Shown here in pieces: positions 55,331-64,000 of a stretch of DNA of 64,000 nt. The stretch comes from Plantago major. Lineage: Eukaryota > Streptophyta > Magnoliopsida > Lamiales > Plantaginaceae. Each line of letters starts with the position of its first letter. Positions within the stretch are counted from its first letter, which is position 1. The notes beneath the pieces are model-generated. The model ran no database searches. It was not told the DNA's origin and was given only the letters and a program-made list of their open reading frames with translations. Location of the stretch: contig CM048844.1 in the NCBI GenBank assembly GCA_026545765.1, forward strand, positions 65,905,035 through 65,969,034, read 5' to 3'. Made by a program: the position numbers and the translations under genes.

Positions 55331-56750
55331 AGGCTTTCGCACATCGACTTGATGATGCACTTCTATAATGGGTTGATTTAGCCATGCCAAGAATCAGTGG
55401 ATATAGTCAGTGGTGGAGCAGGATGTAAAACACCAGCTGAACTTGAAGAGGTGTTTAAAATGCTAGCTGATACTTTGAATCGTAGAAGATGATCTCCAGT
55501 AAGGAACAGAAAAACAGGCCAATAGCAAGATTATCAGGCTTTCGACATTCACAGGGAGATAGCTGAATTGAGTAAACCGGAGATAGTATATCGAGCTGTA
55601 GGTGTTGAAACAGATCCAGATTATGTTATATCTGAGCAGGAAGTCAAAATTCGGCAAGCCATGCATGGAAACTATGTCAGAAGGAGAATAGAGGGGAGCC
55701 ACAGCTCCATAAAAGACCAAATCCATACAGGCCACCTACTCCTCATGTTCCATTTTCTGGGCGTCTTAAGGAGAAGGCATATGATAAAGATATCCTCACC
55801 GGAATTGAGTAAACCGGAGATAGTATATCGAGCTTTAGGTGTTGAAACATATCCAGATTATGTTATATCAGAGCAGGAAGTCGAAATTCGGCAAGCCATG
55901 CATGGAAACTATGTCAGAAGGAGAATAGAGGGGAGCCACAGCTCCATAAAAGACCAAATCCATACAGGCCACCTACTCCTCATGTTCCATTTCCTGGGCG
56001 TCTTAAGGAGAAGCCATATGATAAAGATATCCTCACCGGTAACCCCGTATTTGATCGATTCTCGAAGGTCGAGATTAACATTCCCCTGCTAGATATGATC
56101 AGAGATGTTCCTGCATTGTCGAAATTTTTCAAAAAATTAAGTACCAATAAACGGGTCTATCGAAGGGGGTAAAAGGAAGTCATGACTGAGACAGTCAATG
56201 CTGTATTTGGGTTACCGGAAAAGAAAAACCCAGGAAGTTTCATCATCAGTATTGGTCTGGGAGATAACCACGTGGCCAAGGCTATGTTAGACAATGGTGC
56301 AAGCATCAATCTGATGCCTTACGTTGTTTAAAAATAGCTGGGACTTGGAGAAATCCAACCCACAAGTATGGTGGTTCAAATGGCTGATCACAGTGTGAAG
56401 CATCCCTTGGGGATAATCGAGGATGTCCTAGTCAAGGTGGATAAGTTACTGGTACCAGCAGACATCGTCGTACTGAGGACAAAGAGCACAGTCGATACTG
56501 ATCTGAAGAAGTAGGTGATTCTGCTGGGAAGGCCCTTCTTATCGACAACAAACTCTTTTATTAGCGTTGCCCAGGGAATTGCCCACATGGAGGTGCTAGG
56601 AGAAAAGGTAACTATCTCTAGAGAAACTAATGTTGGAGGTTTGAATTTAGAGGAATGCAATTTTCTAGATGCTTATGATTGCAATTTTTCTGATGAATAT
56701 GATGCGTTAGTTTTGGACACTTATTTGCAAACCACCACTAGAGATAAGTG
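55331..56750 (+). pseudogene. Element I gag C-terminus and protease
   Basis: The gag end includes VSGGAGCKTPAELEEVFKML. A 237-bp direct duplication (55565-55801 and 55802-56038) follows. The frame VPFPGRLKEKPYDKDI leads into FSKVEINIPLLDMI and VPALSKFFKKL, the usual gag-protease linker. Protease: KAMLDNGASINLMP (N for the usual T or S) and VILLGRPFLSTTNSFISV. Several stops interrupt it (56170, 56330, 56511). Confidence 0.85.
55565..56038 (+). repeat. 237-bp tandem duplication in gag
   Basis: Two copies starting GAATTGAGTAAACCGG, differing at a few bases. 237 is 79 codons, so one frame stays open through both, though not the frame that continues into the protease. Confidence 0.9.
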
Positions 56751-56751
56751 A

Positions 56752-59169
56752 GAAGCTGCCTTAACCCTTGAAACTAGAGAAGAACTGTGAGACGACAGGG
56801 TAGTTGAGTATGTTGATTGCCTAGATAGCTGTAAGTCGATACCTTTTAGGGAGGAAGTAGAGGAAGTCTTAGAAGTAGAGGGAGAGCAGAAAACTTTGGA
56901 ACCCCCTCTAGAACTTAAGGAACTTCCTAGCCATCTTAAGTATGTCTACCTAGGGGAGGAAAAATCAAAACCTGCAATAATTTCTGCTAAACTGACAGTG
57001 GAACAAGAAGAGAAATTAATTGCAATACTGCGAAATAATTCTCAAGCCATAGGTTGGAGCATTAGCGATATTAAAGGAATCGACCCTTCCCGGTGTACCC
57101 ATAGGATTGCTCTAGAAGAAGGCACCAAACCTGTAAGGAAACCACAATGTCGTCTTAACCCAGCCCTGCAGGATGTAGTAAAAAAGGAAATTATTAAGCT
57201 ACTTGATAGTGGCATGATTTATCCTGTGCCTGATACCAAATGGGTGAGCCCTATCCATGTAGTACCAAAGAAGTCCGGAATAACTGTAGAAAAGAATGGG
57301 AAAGGGGAACTGGTTCCTTTGAGGAAACCACTGGGTGGCCTATGTGCATAGGTTATTGGAGATTGAATGCTGCCACAAAAAAGGATCACTTCCCCCTGCC
57401 CTTTATTGATGAGATGCTGAACCGCCTTGCTGGGCGAGATTTCTATTGTTTTCTAGATGGTCTTTCAGGTTTCTACCAGATTCACATAGCCCAGGAGGAT
57501 CGAGACATGACGACATTCACTTGCCCATTCGTTACTTTCGCCTACAAGAGGATGCCATTTGGACTGTGCAATGCGCCCGCCACATTCCAGAGATGTATGC
57601 TTTCTGTTTTTTCTCACATGGTGCAGGATTACGTTGAGGTATTTATGGATGACTTCTCTGTTTTTGGCAATTCTTTTGATGACTGCTTGAAAACGCTTGA
57701 ATTACTCTTAAAGAGGTGCATATAGTGTAGTCTTACTCTTAGCTGGGAAAAGAGTCATTTTATGGTAGAAGAAGGGATAGTTCTTGGACATGTAGTGTCA
57801 AAGCGGGGGATAGAGGTTGATAAGGATAAAGTAGAGATAATTGAAAAGCTCCCACCCCCTAGTTGTGTTAAAGAATCCAGTCGTTTCTTGGCCATGTTGG
57901 TTTTCATCGCAGATTCATTAAAGATTTTTCGAAAATTTCAAAACCCTTGAGCAATCATTCGGGAAAATATGTCCCATTTATCTTTGATGAATCCTTCCTT
58001 GAAGCCTTTAATGAGCTTAAGAAGCGACTTGTTTCAGCTCCTATAGTGGTTTCTCCTAACTGGAACATACCCTTTGAAATTATGTGTGATGCTTCTGATT
58101 TTGCTGTAGGGGTTGTACTTTTCCAAAAGGTAGATAGGCAATATCGTGTGATTTACTATGCCTGTAAGACTTTAGACTACACTCAGGTCAACTTCACGAC
58201 CACTGAGAAGGAATTCCTTGCTGTTATTTTTACACTTGATAAATTTCGGTCTTATTTAACTGGATACAAAGTTATTGTGCATAGTGATCATGCTGCGCTT
58301 AGACACCTTCTGGCAAAGAGTGAATCTAAACCCAGATTGACTAGGTGGATGTTGATGTTGTAGGATTTTCACTGTGAAATAGTAGATAAGAGTGGGAAAG
58401 AGAATTTAATTCCTGATCACTTGTCTAGACTTCCACCTTCTGCTCTTGTAGATGATTCCCCACCTATTCGTGATGTACTTCCTGATGACCATATAATGAG
58501 TTTAGGAACTGAACCATGGTTTGCTGATATAGTGAACTATTTAGCTACCAATACTGTTTTGCCTAATTTGTCAGCCTCCGAAAAGAGAGCTTGTGAAAAA
58601 CAGTGCAGGCACTACATTTGGGATGATCCGAACCATTTTAAGATAGGTGCTGACGATGTACTCAGGAGATGTGTACTAGAAACAGAGCAAGAAAGCATCC
58701 TGCACTTTTGCCATGAGATGGAATGTGGAGGACACTACAGTGGTAAGAAGACTGCATACAAGGTGTTCAATGCAGGATTTTTCTGGCCTACAGTGATGAA
58801 AGACGCCCAGATCTTCTATACTAGTTGTGATCAATGCCAGCGTGCTGGTAACATTGGTAAGAAACAGGAGATGCCACAGACTGGTAATGTAGTGGTTGAG
58901 CCATTTGATGTTTGGGGAATCGATTTCATGGGTCCATTTCCCCTTAGCGCTGGTTATGAATATATCTTAGTTGCAGTAGATTATGTGATTAAGTGGGTAG
59001 AAGCCATTGCTACTAGAACTAATGAAGCTCCTGTTGTTACTAAGTTTCTCAAGGATATATTTGCGCGATTTGGTACCCCTCTCACAATCATAAGCGATGG
59101 GGGCAAGCATTTTGTGAATCTGTTGTATGCAGGTTTGATGAAGAGATATGGTGTGTTCCATCGAGAGTA
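56752..59169 (+). pseudogene. Element I pol: RT, RNase H, truncated integrase
   Basis: RT N-terminus with HRIALEEGTKPVRKPQCRLN and KWVSPIHVVPKKSG (to 57351). A frameshift leads to GYWRLNAATKKDHFPLPFIDEML and the catalytic VFMDDFSVFG (57240-57725). TAG at 57723 and a frameshift near 57880 follow. RNase H has [22 protein letters not shown] and [10 protein letters not shown], so the catalytic acids are intact. TAG at 58361. The integrase has the H-H-C-C region ([17 protein letters not shown]), WGIDFMGPF and ISDGGKHF, and stops after KRYGVFHRE before the catalytic Glu. Confidence 0.93.
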
Positions 59170-59170
59170 A

Positions 59171-59270
59171 CTGGCGTACGCAAGGTGGGAGGATGGCGTC
59201 GCAAGTTACTACTTTGGCGTCGCGATTACTTCGAGAGTAATCATGACGAAGGTGGGAGATCGCGCGCCCA
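59171..59270 (+). other. GC-rich segment at the integrase truncation
   Basis: Contains ACTGGCGTACGC, ATGGCGTCGCAAG, TTGGCGTCGCGA and GATCGCGCGCCC, resembling the palindrome cassettes of LTRs I and F more than any internal sequence. Possible filler or captured LTR DNA. Confidence 0.4.
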
Positions 59271-60707
59271 CCCAATCGGCATCGCTAGTCACCTATTTTC
59301 GCCTATATTTTTCGTTTTTTTCGTCCTTTCTCGTCCACTAGCTCGGTTTTTGTTATCTAACACTCTATTTGAGTTTCAGGTCCCTCTTTTTTCAGTCGTC
59401 TACACATCTCGGAAATCTACAAAGAGGGAAGCCTTCTCAAATCAACTCTTTCCTTTTCTCTTTTTACTCATTTACTCGAGGGCGAGCACGAGTTCAGGTT
59501 TTGGGAGGGGTGTTTTGAGTTTGATCTGCTTTAGGCTTCTTGCTTGTGTGTTTCCTTCTGTATTGTTATTTTTCGAGTCTGTTTGTTATGTTGAGTCTAA
59601 GTCTTACTCCCAAGTCGAGCGTCTATTACATGTACTAAACCTATTAAATGCTTGAGTTTTGATTGATCCTTGACTATTAGCAGTTCGCATATTATAAGTT
59701 TGCTATGTTTGTTTCTCCTGTAAATAGAAAGTTTGTTCTAGTTCTGTATTCCAAAAGCATGTGAGCATGCTTAGTGGCCAAAGAAAAAAATGAAATATTC
59801 AATTTTGTTCTTGTGTGATTTCTTGGGAGGTGCAAACTCCCTTGTTTGCGCCTCATCGACATGTTTTCCATTCTTTTTCACTTATGCAAAATCCGTTCCA
59901 ATAACAGGTTTGGGGAGGAGGTTTATGTGTACTGTTTATGTAGATAATGACTGTGTTCAGGTTTTTCATTCTCTCAAAAAATTAAATAAGTCTCGGAGTG
60001 TATCTATGGCACTTGTGCCACTATTAGTCGTGTTGGGCATGTTTCAAATACTACCTACACACCGGCGTGGTCCTAAAAAGCCATATGTCCGTGAGGGTTG
60101 ATGGTGTGTATGCCAAACCAACACGCACAAAAGTGCGGACTTTCGGTAAAATAGACACTTCCAAAAAATTGAGACAAAATGAGCACATGGGTGATATATA
60201 TAAGACTGCAACAAAGGAGTATGCAAAAAATAAAAAAATTGAAAAAAGAGAGAACGATTGCCTTTTTATAAGTCTACTGCTGATTGTTTATAGAGCTGTG
60301 ATAAAGTCCCTTCTGATTTAACTGATTGAGTACAATGCATGGGGTATTTGAGGCAATTTTGTGACGTAAGTCACCTCCCTTTTCTATTTATATTCTTGAG
60401 TGATTACCCCTACTGGACACTTCTAGGAATGCGAGAGATTAGTTGCATAGGATCCACTTGTGAGGGACTACCTGGTTAGACTTAAGTTCTATTTACTCGG
60501 AAAACGAACTTTTTGGACTTGTGCATGTGATTCTTTGGATGTCAATGTGATGTCAAACCTCTTGCTTTTTTTAGGCTTATTACTTGCAATCGTTGACTCG
60601 GTAGCTTGGGAGCTAGACTTTTCTTTTGTGTCTATGTGTTTTTTTTTTCTAGGTTTTTTTAGATAGGCAGTTGCTTGAGGAAAAGCAAGGGTTCGTTTTG
60701 GGGAGTT
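59271..60707 (+). other. 3' non-coding domain of element I
   Basis: CTCG-AGGG-CGAG hairpin and purine tract (59474-59510). Hairpins at 59832-59849 (GCAAAC/GTTTGC), 60007-60020 (TGGCAC/GTGCCA), 60067-60084 (GTGG/CCAT), 60125-60136 (GCAC-AAAA-GTGC), 60361-60374 (GTGAC-GTAA-GTCAC) and 60671-60688 (TTGCTT/AAGCAA). Polypurine tract TTTTGGGGAGTT before the LTR. Order and spacing follow element A. Confidence 0.6.
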
Positions 60708-60989
60708 TCATGTGTCGGTTTTACACCGTCTCATCTGGTCTTTTGTACCGTCTTTTTGTCATCCTTGAGTTTAGTTTTATTAGTTTTCCTAGAGTATTTT
60801 TACTTGTTTTGTTCTTTGTGTGTTTTGTAGGTATTTGGCTAAACCACACTAATTGAAGGCAAAATGGTGTATTTTAAATGCATCTACAAGATATGGAGTT
60901 CCAATGTCTCGTATGGATGCTAGAAGTGGAGCGGGAAGGCCAAAATACCAAGAATTGGAGTCAAAAGGGCAAAATGGTCTTTCCAGGAA

Positions 60990-61080
60990 AAACTGGCGAC
61001 GCCAGTTCTTAACTAGCGTACGCCAGTTCTTTACGTAAACTGGCTGGCGACGCCAGCTGGGACGCTGGTGACGCCAGTAA
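60990..61080 (+). promoter_or_regulatory. TGGCGACGCCA palindrome cassette, LTR I
   Basis: ACTGGCGACGCCAGTT, GCGTACGCCAGTT, CTGGCGACGCCAG and GCTGGTGACGCCAG in about 90 bp. No clear TATA box follows. Confidence 0.5.
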
Positions 61081-61469
61081 TTGTTTTTCGCCCCAGATCG
61101 CATTTTGTGTCATAATTCATCGAGCCTTGTGTTTTTTTACTTTCTATTAGTTAGAACAAGACATAATTAGTTTTCATTATCATCTGTTGTCAAGTTTTTA
61201 TACTTTGCTCTCAACCTAGACCTAATTTCTAGGGCAATTACCGATTTTAGATAATTGAACCGATTTTCATCTTGTAATCCGACGATTGTCAATTGATAGG
61301 GAGTGCTATATACATACTCTTTGCATCGATTCGATTCAGGTTCTCAATTCTACCTATTCTTTGTGACACAAAGGGTAACAATTGTATCACCATTCGAATC
61401 TTTGATTTGAAGTATTAGATTATGTTTATTGCTTGTTTAATTACGATATTGATTATGTCTTCGCATGTC

Positions 61470-61481
61470 ATGAGTAGCTAA
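61470..61481 (+). promoter_or_regulatory. Three-codon uORF, LTR I
   Basis: ATGAGTAGCTAA, followed by ATGGGGTTGTGA. The flanking LTR sequence is strongly diverged from A, F and H. Confidence 0.55.
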
Positions 61482-62229
61482 ACACCGTGATTATGGGGTT
61501 GTGACAGATTCAATACATGCTAGTTAGGGTTCATGTGATTATATACATAAGATGCGATTTACTCTGTGCCATTTTGATTAATTGTGTATCTAGTTATCTG
61601 TTTGATGTTTGTTATGTCAAAATCACCAATGGATTAAGCATCTGATCACTTATAACAAAACGTCTTGCGTCTTGTTATATCCATTGGTTCGCTGCAAACA
61701 GTAATAACTACATTAGCTTATTAATTGTAGCTTAGTGGAATTGATGCCTTCACTAATGTTGTCTGTTCTCTAGAAGAAATTGAGTTAGTTCATTGTCATA
61801 GTTCTCCGTACTGTACGTGACATAAGGTGTCTGCCTAGAAGAGTCTAGAGCAGTGTAATAATCGGTAGAGCTTGTTCTAGTGATAACAGAGTAAATCGAC
61901 GTCGTTATAGTTACATGTTTCCTTCTAGCTAGCTTGTCTTCTGTCACCACACCATAATTCTCCTCATTCATATCAATCTCGTTAAGTTTAAATCTGTTTT
62001 CTAGTTAGTCTGGAAAGCAGTTTACTTCCACGTAGTTAATCATTCTGCCGTCGAAGTAACCAAACAATTAACCACTTTCCATACTGTGTTATTATTCGTA
62101 AATCGAGCACAACTTAGTTAAGTCCTTCGAGACCGACCTCTGGGTTAACTTCACTGCACTACAAGTTTTCGTTGTCTTGAGAATTAACTCTTGGCTTAAA
62201 CAACTTTAGAACTTTGATTTGATACATCA

Positions 62230-62397
62230 ATCCCTTTACTCAAATAACATTTCATAAAGTCGTCTTTCTTCCAAATCGTACCTAAAGAAAAAAAAACCTA
62301 CAAAACACCAAACGTAAAACCGCACAAAAAACACATATAAAACTATAAACAAAGACAAAAAAAGACCGCTAAAAAGGACTAAATTATCGTCTCATCA
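62230..62397 (-). repeat. LTR J 5' portion (reverse)
   Basis: Minus strand start TGATGAGACGATAATTTAG, matching LTR F; interrupted by LTR I at 62229. Confidence 0.8.
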
Positions 62398-63448
62398 CAA
62401 GGTCAACCATAGAGGTGGTCTTCTTAGCCGCTGCCTTCTTCTTGCCTCCAGTCCTTGGTTTCTTCTTGGGCACAATAGTTGCCTCTGAAACCTCTTCTAC
62501 TGGCCTCTTCTAGTTTTGCTTGGCCTCTCTTGCCAGCTTTTTCTGCTTGAGCTCAGAATCATATTTTCATCTGAGATCATTATTGGCAATGTTTGCCTTC
62601 CCTCTGAGCTTTAGGCCTAACTTCTCCAGAATGCAGCAGATCTTTAGACCAAAGCTGATAGTATGCTTTGGCTCAGCAAGGTAACCATCCACAATAAGCT
62701 CAAGGCCTTGAAGTTTGTCAACAAACCTCAGATAGATGTATTTTTCCCAGTTGAAGGGCTCATCTTGGTCCTTCACTGAGTTAAGGAAAACCATCAGTCC
62801 CCATCTCTCCATGCTGATTTGATCAGCTCCACCTTGATTTGAATCAAAGCACCTATGTAATATAAGTGCTACCAAATCCCAGGGTTCAACAAGATGTCTT
62901 CTCCTGACAATCGAGTTATCGGACTCTGTTGGAGTGTCATCCTGGTCAGGATTCATGTAGTGAGAGTAGAAGTGTGTCACACAATCCGGTGAGGTGTCTG
63001 GTTCAAATATATCTCCTTGAGTAGGTAACCCAAAGAGATTGCTGAATGTCTCAACATCAAGGTTTATCTCCAAACCTTGGACTTGTATTTTGATGCACAC
63101 TTATTCAGTGCCATCAACAATAGTGTTTATGAATTTGGAATTGTTGAAAAATTCCAACACATCTTCAGTGGATACTCCACTGGGTCTTGCAGGGCAAAAT
63201 TCCTTGATTTTTACCTTTTCAATTAAATGAAGTGCTCTTTTAACACCTGCTTGGGTCTTTGCAGCACCCAGAAGGTAATCATCAACAAGTACTCCTCCCT
63301 AGAGTACCTTTGATTTACGGTTCCACATTGAGAAGTTGAAATAACGAACCAGTCTCTTGTTGGTCACAACTAAGGCTGGAGTTTGCTTCTCAGCAGTTCC
63401 AGATGCAGAAGCTTGGGATTTCTGGGATCTAGCTCTCTTGGGTGCCAT
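62398..63448 (-). pseudogene. 'Putative plant transposon protein'-like ORF between LTR J pieces
   Basis: Minus strand MAPKRARSQKSQASASGTAEK at 63448. One frame continues through stops near 63300 (TAG), 63102 (TAA), 62567 (TGA) and 62517 (TAG). Recognisable segments: ARPSGVSTEDVLEFFNNSKF, FSNLFGLPTQGD, PWDLVALILHRCFDSNQGG and LKICCILEKLGLKLRGKAN. The C-terminus is Lys-rich (PKKKPRTGGKKKAAAKK), and the frame runs into the LTR, ending at its first TAA. Function unknown; compare the ORF at 42847. Confidence 0.65.
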
Positions 63449-63570
63449 CTCTTTAAATAGAAGTAGAGTTGAGAGTGTTTAAAAGAGATTAAGGTCGAAT
63501 TCGTTTTAGTGATTCTTCAGAAAAAATTAGCAGAAAATTCAGACGATTTTAAAGAAGATTTGCAGAGAAT
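63449..63570 (-). other. 5' flank of the reverse ORF
   Basis: About 120 bp between the start codon and the truncated LTR. No promoter motif seen and no PBS. Confidence 0.4.
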
Positions 63571-64000
63571 GTTTTTACGAAGATCTTTGAACTAGCCTAA
63601 CCTATATGAACGATTTCAAACCCTAGAAGAAAATACGCAAAGCTATCACGCAACTACCATGTTTCGAGTGATTTAGCTACTCATAATCGAAGCAAGGATG
63701 AAAGAATACAAGATATTGCGCATGATTAACACAAATAGAATGATAATCGCATGCAAGCTTAAATAATTCGACAAACTAAGTAAGAACAAATTGAATAAAA
63801 TAAAACAATAGAGATTTACCACAGTAATCAGGGATTCGATATCAATCCTTCGTTAAACAAGCAAAACCAAGCTCCAAAATTGTCAAAGCATGAATATGGA
63901 GCTTTTTCTATGAACTAGGTTAAAAGAAGTATGAGAGAAAAATCCTAATTCTAAGCTAATAAGGAAAAACAAAAATTATGTTCTACGTCTCTCGCCGCGG
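63571..64000 (-). repeat. LTR J' (reverse), partial
   Basis: Minus strand LTR of the A/F family from a CCGCGG palindrome at the window edge to GATCTTCGTAAAAAC. The last about 400 bp of the LTR and the PBS are missing. Confidence 0.85.
63673..63684 (-). promoter_or_regulatory. Three-codon uORF, LTR J'
   Basis: Minus strand ATGAGTAGCTAA, followed by ATGGTAGTTGCGTGA as in LTR F. Confidence 0.5.

Larger units (their letters stand above)
55331..62229 (+). mobile_element. Athila-type element I, 5' truncated
   Basis: C-terminal gag, protease, RT, RNase H, incomplete integrase, full 3' non-coding domain and a 3' LTR. The 5' LTR and most of gag are missing. The most complete polymerase in the window. 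Confidence 0.87.
60708..62229 (+). repeat. 3' LTR of element I
   Basis: Starts TCATGTGTCGG (expected TGATG; second base changed) after the polypurine tract and ends TTTGATACATCA; 1522 bp. GC cassette at 60990-61080, uORF at 61470, U5-like CCTTCGAGACCGACCTCTGG near 62120. Inserted in a reverse LTR (J). Confidence 0.85.

Noticed and set aside
59185..59655. 156-codon ORF after the integrase break as an envelope-like protein
   Set aside because: No signal peptide plus transmembrane pattern I would trust, and it overlaps the purine tract and non-coding domain shared with other elements.

Overview
The window looks like plant nuclear DNA, most likely from a eudicot. It is almost entirely nested retrotransposons: Athila-type Ty3/gypsy elements primed by tRNA-Asp, SIRE-like Copia elements primed by initiator tRNA-Met, a Tat-like gypsy 3' end with a 102-bp repeat array, L1-type LINEs and one CACTA DNA transposon. 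I found no convincing host gene, tRNA, rRNA or CRISPR array. Nearly every coding region is broken by stops and frameshifts, so most are annotated as pseudogenes. Clade names rest on motifs recalled from family knowledge, not on a database search.

Layout, left to right. 1-2588: 3' end and LTR of Athila element A. 2589-11470: Athila element B, its 5' LTR split by a 3.2-kb CACTA transposon (3314-6517) and its interior reduced to RT-RNase H-integrase. 11471-12820: reverse LTR D. 12922-24512 and 24517-37816: an imperfect tandem duplication of 11.6 and 13.3 kb. Each unit holds a gag fragment, a reverse E-type LTR, a Copia 5' end (LTR, PBS, gag), the 102-bp array, a Tat-like LTR, a forward E-type LTR with PBS, and a reverse LINE. 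The LINE in unit 2 runs past the duplication edge to its own 5' end and target-site duplication. 38852-44501: rest of element E, with a gag-protease frame and a second protein resembling the 'putative plant transposon protein' family. 44502-51016: reverse Copia 3' end K, split by Athila element F (44701-49546), which has gag and protease but no pol. 51017-55330: LTR G (reverse) and gag-only element H. 55331-62229: element I with protease, RT, RNase H and truncated integrase, then its 3' region and LTR. 62230-64000: reverse LTR pieces J flanking a second transposon-protein-like reading frame.

Two patterns go beyond ordinary transposon annotation. First, the roughly 1-kb non-coding region before the 3' LTR of elements A, B, H and I carries hairpins in the same order and at similar spacing. 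Several stems change sequence but keep pairing, including one capped by GAAA, GTAA or GAGA. This suggests a conserved structured RNA domain. Second, all the Athila-type LTR groups carry a tiny upstream reading frame, usually ATG AGT AGC TAA, in the transcribed leader about 390-760 nt before the LTR end; variants keep the start, the frame and a stop. I know of no description of either, but both need comparative testing.

Other observations: CpG-centred palindromic cassettes near LTR promoters that differ between families, stop codons explained by C-to-T change and checked against the duplicate copy, deletions with filler DNA, and recent short tandem duplications.
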